Positions 28,901 to 37,684 are shown, numbered from the stretch's first letter. The stretch: DNA of 64,000 nt from Candidatus Megaera polyxenophila (GCA_037101405.1 AP017967.1:1-64000); one strand, 5' to 3'. Notes: generated by a model from the sequence alone, not told the origin. Numbers and translations are program-made.

Positions 28901-31900
28901 AAGAACTCGCATTCCTCTTTCCTATGCACAACAGAGATTATGGTACTTATATCAGCTTGAAGGAGGAGGAAGTAGTGCATATAATATGCCTATGATATTC
29001 CAACTAGATGGAGTATTACATGTAAGTTATTTAAAAGAGGCTATTAATATAATAATACAACGTCATGAAATTTTACGAACAATATTTAAATCTAAAAATG
29101 GAGAACCATGGCAAGAGATACTTCCTAAAAATAATATAGAACTTAATCCAATCAAAGTTTCTCAGAAAGAATTAGAAAATCTTATAGTAAATGAAACTCA
29201 TATACCATTTAATATAGAAACAGGACCTTTAGCAAGGTACAGACTTTTTAAGGTTAAGGATAATTGTAATATATTAGTTATTACAATGCATAATATAATA
29301 ACGGATGGATGGTCAGAAGGAATTTTTATTAAAGAATTAAACTCTATTTATAATGCTTTGATCAATAAACAAGAACCTTCTTTGCCTAACTTAACTATAC
29401 AATATGCAGATTATTCTGTATGGCAAAAACACAAAATAAATCAAGATAAACAAGCGGAAAGTTTGCCATATTGGATCAATAAATTAAGTGGATTTACTGA
29501 ATTAAAGTTAGTATCAGAAGTGTGTATAGACAATGCTGGTGAAGCGATTGGGCAAGATATAAAAATTGATATTTATTGCCCAGATCTGATAACAGCCATT
29601 CATAAATTAGCTAAGGAAAAAAATACTAGTCCTTATGTTATATTAGTAACAGCATATACTGTATTATTAAGTTTCTATAGTAATCAAGATGATGTAACTT
29701 TTGGTACAGGATTTGCTGGTCGTAATATTACAGAATTAGAAAATTTAATTGGTTTTTTTGTTAATACAATAGTTTTACGTAATGATCTTAATGGTAATCC
29801 TACTTTTTATGAATTAATTGAAAAAGTCAAAATTACCTGTGATGAAGCTCAACAACACCAAGATGTTCCTTTTGAAAAGATTGTAGATGCTCTAATGCTT
29901 GAAAGAGAGGAAAATAAAAATCCAATTTTTCAAACTTTATTCATATTACAAAAATATGGAGATACTATTGATTTAGCACTTTCTAACCTTATTTGCTCAA
30001 ATATCATAACAAACAGAAAAACCTCAACTTTTGATATTACATTTAATTTAATGCTAGAAGCTAAAGGTCTTTCAGGAGATATCCAATATAATGCCAAATT
30101 ATTTTCTAAGAAGTTTATCCAAAGTATATTAAATACATTTTATCGTATTTTAAATTTATTGGTTAATAATCCAAAATCTTCTGTTAAATCAGTTAATATT
30201 ATGGATCAAGTAGAATTATTATCAATATTAAATGATTGGAATCAAACTGAAGTAGTGTATAACGAAGAACAACATGTTTATAAAAATTTTGAAGTTCAAG
30301 CTAATCTTTTTCCTAATAATGTTGCTTTTATTTATAAAGATGAAAGTATTACTTATAAAGACTTAAATAGACGTGTAGAAAAATTAGCTTCCTTGTTGAG
30401 AAGTAAATTAGAAAATAGTACTTCTGTTTCTTCTAACCATGATATAATCGGGATTTATATGGAAAAGAGCATAGAATATGTTATTTCTATGTTAGCAATA
30501 ATGAAAATTGGTTCTGCTTTTTTGCCACTAGATCCTGAATTTCCTATAGAAAGACTGAATTATTATATACAAGATTCTGGAGTTACTTATGCAGTATGTG
30601 ATTCAAATTTACCAAATTTGAATCAATTAAATGTGAGTAATTTCATAGAGATAGACTCATATGTCCAAGATTATTACGTAATAAACAAAGAGATAAGATT
30701 AGATTCATCTAATTTATGTTACGTAATATATACATCAGGTTCTACAGGAGTTCCAAAAGGTGTAGAAATTTGTCATGGTGCAGTTAATAATTTACTAAAA
30801 TTTATGGGTGATAAGTTAAATTTTTCATCTAATGAACGCATGTTAAGTTTAACATCTATTAATTTTGATATAGTTTATCTAGAACTGTTATTACCACTTA
30901 TGTATGGAGCAAGTTGTATTATAACTCCTATAAATGAGGTAAGGGATAATATATTGGTTAAGAATCTGATTACAAAATTTAATCCAACCTATATTCAAGC
31001 TACCCCTTCTTTTTGGTCCACTTTTATTAAAGACAATGAGAAGTACAAAAATATTAACATTTTAACTGGTGGAGAAATATTACATACTAAGCTAGCACAA
31101 AATCTTTGTGATATATTTCAAGACGTATGGAACGTTTATGGACCTACGGAAGTTACTATATGGTCTACTATCAAAAAAATTGATAACCCAAACCAAATTA
31201 CTATAGGTACTCCTATAGCAAATACCAAATGTTATGTTCTTGACGAGTATTTAAAACCTGTACCTACTGGAGTAATAGGAGAATTATATATCTCAGGAAA
31301 AGGACTAGCGACTGGATATCGTAATAAACAAGAATTAACAGATCTATTTTTTATTCCTAATCCTTTTTTATCAACTTATGTTACTGACTATAAAAAAATA
31401 TACAAAACTGGAGACTTAGTGCGTTATACATATACAGGAGAAATACAATATATAGGTAGAAAAGATCAACAAATAAAAATGCGAGGACATCGAATAGAAT
31501 TACTAGAAATTGAAGCTAATATTTTAAAATATGAAACTATAAAAGAAGTAGTTGTAATCTTCACAGAAGATATTATTAGGGCTTACTGTGTTCCTAAAAA
31601 TCAAAGTATCAGATTGAATTTTAATGATATTTATGAATTTATTTGTAAATTATTACCTGTTTACATGATACCTAGTAAATGGCATGAAATCAAACAAATA
31701 CCAAAAACTCACAGTGGTAAAATTGATCGCAATAACCTTTTACTAAACATTGTTGGTGATCAACAGCAAAAAACCACATTAGATATAGAACCTTTTAATG
31801 ATATACAAAGTAGATTGCTAAAGATTTGGAATAGTGTATTAAAAATAGATACTATTACTCTAACAGATAGCTTTTATATGATAGGAGGACATTCTTTGCT

Positions 31901-32027
31901 TATACCCCCTATAGTAGCAAGTATAAATTCAGAATTTGCTACTCAAATGACAATAAGAGATTTTATTCCTAATAATACTTTATTAAAATTATCTAAGTAT
32001 ATAGAAAGTAAGTTTGAGCTATTATAA
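25974..32027 (+). CDS. Two-module NRPS with formyltransferase-like N-terminus
   Basis: The large protein (2017 residues from TTG 25974; ATG 25986 is the likelier start) reads: a Rossmann-like N-terminal region (KILIIGKEETLIQAVESIELQGH) resembling a formyltransferase start, a degenerate condensation-like region to about residue 365, A1 (A3 at about 521, YGPTEAT near 662, GRVDRQIKLRGYR near 768), PCP1 (GGNSL, Ser923), C (about 978-1420), A2 (A3 near 1583, YGPTEVT near 1719, GRKDQQIKMRGHR near 1828), and PCP2 (GGHSL, Ser1974). There is no terminal TE or R domain. The C motif is M-H-N-I-I-T-D-G (Asn1107 in place of the second His). By eye the A1 pocket is D-T-E-E-V-S-L-M and A2 is D-I-L-A-L-G-V-I, the latter near the Gly code I remember. 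Confidence 0.9.
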   Translation: MYRIMKNLKILIIGKEETLIQAVESIELQGHTIVACVSDSKKIQEYALIQKLKYFSISDLDESIKFDYAIVLDDIEINSQLIYKTGFNKWIRTLQKFASDYNGEKPVLSSIYNFESFIWYTYCSESGEILRIIPNSEQEFSNASASIIETLYCILVDLSRDSLNCENLYHTKIISLPCEIIDHLNLYLNPSKLDTKILLITAFNVLLSKYFPFNYSEYLSIGILTDIDSESELDITRTCKLLTIPENTNSNFTSYISLYFKKLLQTIPRNNNSLRHVLDSNQAKIELSLSNNLSDSIRYFRAFFCRFDKSQDNHHLLIVKYIPKYYSTYFIDDFSKNFINLLYNLTKNPSIHIDKISFLQTQESISQIPIEYSGYENVISLIEQKVNEFPDQIAVKYLEESLTYKELQRKSNFIAYQLLRNKIKKGDFIGVLAERSIEFIYIIIGIMKAGGCYLPINPKLPIERIRHIVESTNMQIVLTEQDGNYYEDLFSDGRITFYDLLNSEVEIDTFLPFIQEKDLSYILFTSGTTGMPKGVVIEHGALADRLLWLKEMLSINQNDIILHHSNISFDTSIEEIFLPLISGSTLVLAPRDIHDKIADFNTIINFYKVTCVEFVPSLLKLFINLSDLRSCTSLKYVISGGEPLSYQLTQKFYQLAPYCLLLNLYGPTEATMNAAYYICQPQEIERTRYIPIGFPVANLNFYILDQNRYIVPFGGIGELYLKGHGIAAGYIRNNAKLEQCSILDKNLGVLYKTGDLVRYLTDHALEFIGRVDRQIKLRGYRIELEEIENVISKYHLLNQNAVVLYGQNESTTKIVAFISLIHKNDEELHVLENEIREFCGKSLPYYMIPSLFVFLPKLPFLPSGKIDYTSLLRSLDKVDAKDTNVDIHFINEIEKIIYEVWLTILEEDVPSFNTNFFSLGGNSLSAVQMISMLRAKGIYLEISDIFANATIEALANKASKKNYATKESSIIVPLKERTRIPLSYAQQRLWYLYQLEGGGSSAYNMPMIFQLDGVLHVSYLKEAINIIIQRHEILRTIFKSKNGEPWQEILPKNNIELNPIKVSQKELENLIVNETHIPFNIETGPLARYRLFKVKDNCNILVITMHNIITDGWSEGIFIKELNSIYNALINKQEPSLPNLTIQYADYSVWQKHKINQDKQAESLPYWINKLSGFTELKLVSEVCIDNAGEAIGQDIKIDIYCPDLITAIHKLAKEKNTSPYVILVTAYTVLLSFYSNQDDVTFGTGFAGRNITELENLIGFFVNTIVLRNDLNGNPTFYELIEKVKITCDEAQQHQDVPFEKIVDALMLEREENKNPIFQTLFILQKYGDTIDLALSNLICSNIITNRKTSTFDITFNLMLEAKGLSGDIQYNAKLFSKKFIQSILNTFYRILNLLVNNPKSSVKSVNIMDQVELLSILNDWNQTEVVYNEEQHVYKNFEVQANLFPNNVAFIYKDESITYKDLNRRVEKLASLLRSKLENSTSVSSNHDIIGIYMEKSIEYVISMLAIMKIGSAFLPLDPEFPIERLNYYIQDSGVTYAVCDSNLPNLNQLNVSNFIEIDSYVQDYYVINKEIRLDSSNLCYVIYTSGSTGVPKGVEICHGAVNNLLKFMGDKLNFSSNERMLSLTSINFDIVYLELLLPLMYGASCIITPINEVRDNILVKNLITKFNPTYIQATPSFWSTFIKDNEKYKNINILTGGEILHTKLAQNLCDIFQDVWNVYGPTEVTIWSTIKKIDNPNQITIGTPIANTKCYVLDEYLKPVPTGVIGELYISGKGLATGYRNKQELTDLFFIPNPFLSTYVTDYKKIYKTGDLVRYTYTGEIQYIGRKDQQIKMRGHRIELLEIEANILKYETIKEVVVIFTEDIIRAYCVPKNQSIRLNFNDIYEFICKLLPVYMIPSKWHEIKQIPKTHSGKIDRNNLLLNIVGDQQQKTTLDIEPFNDIQSRLLKIWNSVLKIDTITLTDSFYMIGGHSLLIPPIVASINSEFATQMTIRDFIPNNTLLKLSKYIESKFELL

Positions 32028-32205
32028 TTTAGCTGCCATGTAGGCCTATCAGCAACATAGGTGCTAAAATTCCCATTTAAGGAATTATACAAACAATCTT
32101 GTTGAATGCCTTTAATATACTATGATTTAGATCTTAAAATTGTCTATTTTTAAAAAATGAACATTATTTAATTAATATTATAAAATCATTAAAAACCATT
32201 TTATA

Positions 32206-32320
32206 ATTCGTATAATCATTTCGTATAATATGTCTTATACGTACCATATTTAAGAATCTACTTGTATTATACGAACTAAACCTATATGCTAACACAATAT
32301 CCTATTGTTCGTATAATACA
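32206..32320. repeat. Cluster of four TTCGTATAAT repeats upstream of the recombinase
   Basis: The 10-mer TTCGTATAAT occurs at 32207-32216, 32220-32229 and 32308-32317, and inverted (ATTATACGAA) at 32266-32275. Around 32220-32243 it forms an arm-spacer-arm pattern, CGTATA then eight bases then TATACG, like a tyrosine-recombinase core site. The last copy ends 12 bases before ATG 32329. These could be recombination core sites or operators. Confidence 0.6.
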
Positions 32321-32322
32321 AA

Positions 32323-33228
32323 TTGATTATGTTAGGTAAATTATTAAATGATTTTAAAGAAAAGATGATCGCTGAAGATACCAGTGATAATACCATCAAA
32401 AATTATGTCTCAGATATCAAAATCTTTTATAAATGGTATCAAGAAATAGGATTTTTAGAAAATATCGATAAAATAACCCATTATCATTTAAACACTTACA
32501 AGGATTATTTAATTCATAATCAACGAAAAAAAGCCTCCTCAATCAATAGAAATATCCAGAGTTTAAAAAAATTCTTTCAATTCATGGCTGATAAGAAACT
32601 TATCAAGGAGAATCCATCAGAAAAAATAAAATTTTTAAAACAAACAAAAAGAACAAAGCCTAAGGCACTAACCAAAAATGATATTCACAAACTATTATCA
32701 GTAACTTCCCATTCATCACATGGAACAAAAAAGCGTAATTATGCCATTATACAACTTTTGTTGCAGACAGGCATTAGAGTCGGAGAGCTAGTTAATCTGG
32801 AAATAAGGGATTTAACACTACATGATAGATCAGGAGAAATAAGAATTATTAATGCCAAGGGCGGCAAAGAAAGAACTATACCTTTAAATAGTTCTGCAAG
32901 AAAAGCTTTACGTAATTATTTTGGAGGAAAAAATCCGGAAGAAAAAAGAGTAGTATTTTTAAGCAAACAAAATAAAAAAATGACCGTCAGAGCTATACAA
33001 AAGGTAATTAATAGTTTAGCAGGTAAAGCAGGTATAGAAAATATGAGTCCACACACTTTAAGACATACTTTTGCTATTAACTACTTAAGGTCTAATCCTG
33101 AGTGTCTAGTAGAATTAAGTACACTATTAGGACATGAATCACTTGATACTACTTCTATTTATACAGTAGCTTCAAAAGAAAGATTAGCTAGTACAATAGA
33201 AAATGCAGGGTACTATATCAATGAATGA
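32323..33228 (+). CDS. Tyrosine recombinase (XerC/D-like)
   Basis: This protein of about 300 residues has an N-terminal SAM-like core-binding domain (YVSDIKIFYKWYQEIGFLENIDKITHYHLNTYKDYL) and a C-terminal catalytic domain with Arg in LLQTGIRVGELVNLEIRDL, Lys in AKGGKERTIPL, H-x-x-R in SPHTLRHTFA, His in LLGHESLDTT and the Tyr nucleophile in STIYTVASK-like SIYTVASKE. The likely start is ATG 32329, as TTG 32323 has no RBS. It probably resolves plasmid multimers or mobilises the region. A repeat cluster lies immediately upstream. Confidence 0.9.
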   Translation: MIMLGKLLNDFKEKMIAEDTSDNTIKNYVSDIKIFYKWYQEIGFLENIDKITHYHLNTYKDYLIHNQRKKASSINRNIQSLKKFFQFMADKKLIKENPSEKIKFLKQTKRTKPKALTKNDIHKLLSVTSHSSHGTKKRNYAIIQLLLQTGIRVGELVNLEIRDLTLHDRSGEIRIINAKGGKERTIPLNSSARKALRNYFGGKNPEEKRVVFLSKQNKKMTVRAIQKVINSLAGKAGIENMSPHTLRHTFAINYLRSNPECLVELSTLLGHESLDTTSIYTVASKERLASTIENAGYYINE

Positions 33229-33267
33229 TAAAAGTTTTAGTCCATATAAAACTTAGCTTTAATAATA

Positions 33268-33292
33268 TTATCATTTGATATTATGAGTAAGT
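33268..33292. promoter_or_regulatory. Candidate partition (parS-like) site, upstream copy
   Basis: This 25-base site has the form TTATCAnnTGATA, two bases, then ATGAGTAAGT. An inverted copy with the same two blocks lies at 34212-34236, so the two bracket the ParA and RHH genes. An AAATGATAA arm (33305-33313) repeats inverted near 33268. It is proposed as a binding site for the small RHH partner. Confidence 0.55.
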
Positions 33293-33331
33293 GTTCATAT
33301 TATTAAATGATAACAAGAAATTGTAATAAAT

Positions 33332-33982
33332 ATGGCAAAAAAGATCAGTATTTTAAATCCAAAAGGCGGTTGCGGGAAAACTACTTTAAGCTCAAATTTG
33401 GGATCAAGCTTACTACTAAATGGATATAAAACCTTATTAATAGATACTGATCCACAAGGCACTTTAAGAGATTGGAAATCAATGGATGAAAATGATAGTC
33501 AACCTCAAATAATTGTTATTGATAGACCTAATTTACAAAAAGATCTAACTTCAATTGCAATTAATTTTGACTATTTAATTATTGATGGTGCAGCTAAATT
33601 ACAGGACATGATTACTTTTGCAGTAAAAAACTCTGATGTCGTCCTTATACCAATTCAACCTTCTGCTGCTGATATATGGGCCTGCGAAGCATTAATTCAT
33701 TTAATAAAAGCAAGGCAAGAGGTAACAGATGGAATACCTAAAGCAGCATTTATAATTAGCAGACAAATCAAAAACTCCAATCTTGCTAGAGATATAGATG
33801 AAGCTTTAAAACAATTTTCTTTTCCAGTTTTTAACTCTCGTACTACACAAAGAGTTATTTACGGTGAGGCATTAAGCTCAGGTAAGAGTGTTTTTAATAT
33901 AGAAAGTAGCGGAGAAGCTGCTTCTGAGATACAAAATATAACAAAAGAATTGCAAAATTTTATTTATGAACAAAAAATTTAA
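33332..33982 (+). CDS. parA: ParA-family partition ATPase (cassette 1)
   Basis: This 216-residue protein is short for ParA and lacks an N-terminal HTH (type Ib size). It has the deviant Walker A NPKGGCGKTTLSSNLG, Walker A' LLIDTDPQGTLRDW, and Walker B DYLIIDGAAK. It would segregate a plasmid in concert with the RHH protein, whose start overlaps its end by 17 bases. The paralogue at 49584 is related but clearly divergent. Confidence 0.93.
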   Translation: MAKKISILNPKGGCGKTTLSSNLGSSLLLNGYKTLLIDTDPQGTLRDWKSMDENDSQPQIIVIDRPNLQKDLTSIAINFDYLIIDGAAKLQDMITFAVKNSDVVLIPIQPSAADIWACEALIHLIKARQEVTDGIPKAAFIISRQIKNSNLARDIDEALKQFSFPVFNSRTTQRVIYGEALSSGKSVFNIESSGEAASEIQNITKELQNFIYEQKI

Positions 33983-34205
33983 TTTAAACGATAGTATCAA
34001 AAACAAGAGACATTTTAGCAACAGTGAAAATCCTATATTTGGTCAACTAATGTCTGATGTACAGAAAGATGAAGTAGAATTAGCAAGAATAAATTTTGAA
34101 ATAGATAAAAGGATAAGACACAAATTTAAATCCAAAGCTAGTGCAGAAGGTAAACAAATGAGAGAGATTTTAGTTAAATTAATTGAAGATTATCTTAATG
34201 ATTAA
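33966..34205 (+). CDS. Ribbon-helix-helix partner of ParA (ParB-like)
   Basis: This 79-residue protein ends in LARINFEIDKRIRHKFKSKASAEGKQMREILVKLIEDYL, a beta-helix-helix DNA-binding fold typical of type Ib ParB/ParG proteins. The N-terminal tail is flexible and basic, as in ParG. It lies in the parA operon and a candidate binding site follows at 34212. Confidence 0.78.
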   Translation: MNKKFNLNDSIKNKRHFSNSENPIFGQLMSDVQKDEVELARINFEIDKRIRHKFKSKASAEGKQMREILVKLIEDYLND

Positions 34206-34211
34206 ATGATA

Positions 34212-34236
34212 ACTTACTCATTTTATCAGTTGATAA
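34212..34236. promoter_or_regulatory. Candidate partition site, downstream inverted copy
   Basis: On the minus strand it reads TTATCAnnTGATA, two bases, ATGAGTAAGT, like the copy at 33268. A perfect TTATCA-GT-TGATAA hairpin lies at its right end, and an AAATGATAA block is at 34204-34212. Confidence 0.55.
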
Positions 34237-34353
34237 AAACTTCAAATTAGTATTTAGCTAAATTACAATTAAAAATATATTAATTAATAAAATTAATTGT
34301 TGTTAAATAGAAAAAATGGTAGGATATTTAATTAATATTAAATAATATTATTT

Positions 34354-35019
34354 ATGGATTATTCAGAACCTTGCAAATATTCGATCAGATTAATAGAAAA
34401 ACTGAAATCACTAGATACTAAGAATATACTGGACTTTGGTTTAATTAATAAAGCTATCTACTGGGCTAAAAAATATCATGGCGACCAAAAAAGGAAAAGC
34501 GGCGAGCCGTATTATTCACATCCTCTGGAAGTAGCTTATATGATATCTGAACATAAGCTAAAAACCGATGTAATAGTAGCTAGTATATTACACGATATAA
34601 TAGAAGATACCGAAGTGACGGTAGGAATGATATTTGATAATTTTAGCTGGCGAATAGCTCAAATGGTTGACATGCTTACCCGTGATAGACCAGATGGTAC
34701 TAAGTTAACTATAGAGGAAGTAATCACCAATGCTTATAAAAAAGCTGATAAGGAAGTGTTGTTAATTAAGTTAATTGATAGGTTGCACAACATTCAAACT
34801 ATAGAAAGCATGAGCACTCAAAAAATAGAAAAAATTATTGCTGAAACTTTAACAAACTTTATAGCTAGTTCGATGTATCTTGGATTATTAGAAATAGAAC
34901 AACAGTTGACCGAAAGCTGTATGTACTATGATTCCAAACAGAAAAACAAGCCCTACAAAAAAAAGTCTATATTTTCTTTTAATGATCATACCTCCCCGCT
35001 GTTATCTCTAATTTCTTAA
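34354..35019 (+). CDS. SpoT-like (p)ppGpp hydrolase, HD domain only
   Basis: This 221-residue protein is a stand-alone HD hydrolase: HGDQKRKSGEPYYSHPLEVA, then ILHDIIEDTEVT with the HD pair, and KLIDRLHNIQT. It lacks a synthetase domain. Such a small alarmone hydrolase would degrade ppGpp. The gene tail overlaps the convergent MFS gene by 41 bases. Confidence 0.88.
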   Translation: MDYSEPCKYSIRLIEKLKSLDTKNILDFGLINKAIYWAKKYHGDQKRKSGEPYYSHPLEVAYMISEHKLKTDVIVASILHDIIEDTEVTVGMIFDNFSWRIAQMVDMLTRDRPDGTKLTIEEVITNAYKKADKEVLLIKLIDRLHNIQTIESMSTQKIEKIIAETLTNFIASSMYLGLLEIEQQLTESCMYYDSKQKNKPYKKKSIFSFNDHTSPLLSLIS

Positions 35020-36286
35020 AATGAAACAACCCAAAACCAAATGCTATACTCATAGGTATCATCAGGATTGCAATACCCCAGTGACCAAAATATTTCTCTA
35101 GATAAACAAGTCCAAAAGAGGTTGTTATATGCATTATAGCTCTTGATAGGGCATATATAAAACTCCCGAAAGTGAAGCGCTTAAAAATAGGAATATGAGT
35201 ATAAAAAACCGGCGTAGCAGGATTAGTACTGAGAACAAAGAGTACAAAGAATGCTTGAATACAAAATAATTGTATATGATTATCTATATTATCTAATAAA
35301 TATGGGGTAATTAGTGCAAATGGAAAAAATACCCATAACTTAAACTGTAATATTTTTAGAGGATGTATCCTACAAGATAACCAGGTTATGATAATGTAAC
35401 CAATTAATGCAATGATCGAAATAATAAAGTTCTGATGTATCACCTCATCAGCCGTGAATCCTAAGTTCTGTTTTAAAAAATTACCACAATAAATATATGT
35501 AAAGTAAAAACACACTGGCCATCCGCATTGGATAAAAAATAAAGATAGCAAAGTTATTTTATTGCCCTTCTCCTGGTAAAGATAATTGTTCTTTAGTATT
35601 TCGTTTGTTAAATCTTTTTCTAAAGTGATTTCCATTCTACGTTTAGCATCGGCAAAATCTACAGTTTCTTTTAATGTAGTTCTTGCTATTGCGCCTACTA
35701 AAGCTATTACAGTACCTACCCAAAAAGCATATCGCCAATTGAATCCGTAACTCGTAAAAAGAGAAGCCAGCGCTAAAGCAAATACGCCTCCTAGAATAGA
35801 AGCAACAGCGATCATCATTACAACTGGATATTGTTGTGGCGGTTTTACAACCTCGGTTAGATATATTTCCGCTCCTACTATCTCTCCCATAGAAGACATG
35901 CCTTGAATCATCCGACAAATAGTAACAACCCAAGATGCGGTTATACCTACTTGAGCATAAGTAGGTAAAGTAGCCATTACTACGCATGATATAGACATCA
36001 GAAAAGTGGTTATTACAACCGTAGCCTTGCGGCCTACATTATCACCAATATAGCCAAATATTAAAGCCCCGAAGGGTCTAAAAACAAAGATGGAACAAAA
36101 AGAAAAAGCTGATAATAAAGATGCAGTAAAAGGATCAGTTTTCGGAAAAAATAACTCGTTAAGCAATACTGCCATATGAACATATAACATAAGGTCGAAA
36201 TACTCGAGGAACGTGCCTATAGATAGTAATCCTACAGCTTCTTTTTGTTCTCTTGTAAGGCTTTGCTGATTCTCTACTGCTTGCAT
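34979..36286 (-). CDS. MFS transporter of the ProP/MHS type
   Basis: This 435-residue 12-segment permease opens with LLSIGTFLEYFDLMLYVHMAVLLNELFFP, followed by RPFGALIFGYIGDNVGRKATVV, the sugar-proton-symporter signature G-x-x-x-D-R/K-x-G-R-K/R. ProP-like proteins are numerous in Rickettsia and carry osmolytes or metabolites; the substrate here is unknown. It runs convergently with the SpoT-like gene. Confidence 0.88.
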   Translation of the reverse strand: MQAVENQQSLTREQKEAVGLLSIGTFLEYFDLMLYVHMAVLLNELFFPKTDPFTASLLSAFSFCSIFVFRPFGALIFGYIGDNVGRKATVVITTFLMSISCVVMATLPTYAQVGITASWVVTICRMIQGMSSMGEIVGAEIYLTEVVKPPQQYPVVMMIAVASILGGVFALALASLFTSYGFNWRYAFWVGTVIALVGAIARTTLKETVDFADAKRRMEITLEKDLTNEILKNNYLYQEKGNKITLLSLFFIQCGWPVCFYFTYIYCGNFLKQNLGFTADEVIHQNFIISIIALIGYIIITWLSCRIHPLKILQFKLWVFFPFALITPYLLDNIDNHIQLFCIQAFFVLFVLSTNPATPVFYTHIPIFKRFTFGSFIYALSRAIMHITTSFGLVYLEKYFGHWGIAILMIPMSIAFGFGLFHFKKLEITAGRYDH

Positions 36287-36421
36287 TTAAGATTATTTAT
36301 ATTTCCTTAACTCTAGTTTTATTCAATATTAATATTAGAAGCCCTGCAACTATAATTTAGCCCTATCAAAAGATAAAATACCTTTTAAGTTGCATAATTT
36401 CATTATTTTAATTACTTATTG

Positions 36422-37381
36422 CTATTTTAAACACAACATTTTTACCATTTCTATCTTATCTTGATATTTTGCTCCATTTTCTAAATTCCCGTAGTGATTG
36501 GAAAATCTACTATAAGCATCAAATACTTCTATGGGTATATTTATAGAGCTTCCATAGATTTCAGAGCGTAAGTAATTAATTTCTTCTTCAATTTGATCTT
36601 CCTTAAGTTCAATAGACCAAGCCCTTTGTTTATCGTTTTGATTCATGCTCCATCTATAACCACGCATCTTTAATAGGTCTTTACTTTCATAAGGAGCATT
36701 AGTTGCCCATAATCTAAATCTTATAGCTAAAGCACTCTCAAGTAATTGCTTTAAAACTGGTTGTTTTGAAATTAGTGATTCTTGAGATAAAATATGTACC
36801 CCAGCTAAACAGTCAGTTATTGCTCTGTGCCCTTCAAAAAAGAAATTATATTTATAAGCAATATATTCCAGTTTATGACTTGATATCCCTTCATTCTTCC
36901 AATCTATATCATACATCGAGCAACCCCAAGGCTTAGGTGTAATAGTAGGAAAGATTATCTCAAAAAAAGCTCTGTCAAACTGAGCATTATGAGCAATGAT
37001 TATATCTACATCTTTCAAATAAGAATCTACCTCTTCTACGTTTATCTGATGACCTTTTACCATATCATCAGTAATGCCAGTTAGTTTAGTAATTGCTTCT
37101 GGAATTGGCATACCTGGGTCTTGATACCTATTGAATTCATCCAATAACCGAAAAATACGACCGTCTTCGGTATATTCAAACTTTACCATTCCTAATTCAA
37201 TTATCCTGTCTGTAACACAAGATAATCCGGTAGTTTCTGTATCTAAAAATACTCCTATCAATTTTTTATCGGTAGAACTATCCGTGTTATATCCTTCTGG
37301 TTTGTAATATTTATTAATAATACGATATTGACCACTTTGACGAAGTTGTTCAGCTATATCCTCCAGTATCTTATTTAACAT
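36422..37381 (-). CDS. DEDDh exonuclease (Pol III epsilon-like)
   Basis: This 319-residue protein shows the exonuclease motifs LDTETTGLSCVTDRIIELG (D-x-E near residue 47), DIIIAHNAQFDRAFF (Asp), and FEGHRAITDCLAG (His and Asp). It would trim single-stranded DNA or RNA. The C-terminal part (RMRGYRWSMNQNDKQRAWS) forms a separate domain seen in some DnaQ-like proteins. It is the first gene of a minus-strand run with the 95-residue protein and the TPR protein. Confidence 0.88.
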   Translation of the reverse strand: MLNKILEDIAEQLRQSGQYRIINKYYKPEGYNTDSSTDKKLIGVFLDTETTGLSCVTDRIIELGMVKFEYTEDGRIFRLLDEFNRYQDPGMPIPEAITKLTGITDDMVKGHQINVEEVDSYLKDVDIIIAHNAQFDRAFFEIIFPTITPKPWGCSMYDIDWKNEGISSHKLEYIAYKYNFFFEGHRAITDCLAGVHILSQESLISKQPVLKQLLESALAIRFRLWATNAPYESKDLLKMRGYRWSMNQNDKQRAWSIELKEDQIEEEINYLRSEIYGSSINIPIEVFDAYSRFSNHYGNLENGAKYQDKIEMVKMLCLK

Positions 37382-37396
37382 AATTTATACCAAAGA

Positions 37397-37684
37397 TTAT
37401 TCATCATCTGCCATAGAAGTAGCTTTTATGATCGCTGAAAAAGACTTTTTGTAAATATTATATATATCTTCGTCAATCATCTGTTCTGCATTACGTACTT
37501 TATTTTCAATAACTATTTTTAACAATTCAATAGCTGTAGTCATAGTAGATGAAACCATCTGACTTACAGTTTCTTTTGTTGTACTATGTTCCATATCAAA
37601 AATACTGTCAAAAACCATATTTGATAATTCGTTAGTATCAAACTTGGAAACTTTAGGGGCTTTATTGAATTTCTTTTTTTGCAT
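37397..37684 (-). CDS. Acidic coiled-coil protein, unknown
   Basis: This 95-residue protein is helical and acidic (VSQMVSSTMTTAIELLKIVIENKVRNAEQMIDEDIYNIYKKSFSAI) and has no recognised family. It is located between the TPR and exonuclease genes, separated by 14-15 bases on either side, which suggests cotranscription. Confidence 0.5.
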   Translation of the reverse strand: MQKKKFNKAPKVSKFDTNELSNMVFDSIFDMEHSTTKETVSQMVSSTMTTAIELLKIVIENKVRNAEQMIDEDIYNIYKKSFSAIIKATSMADDE

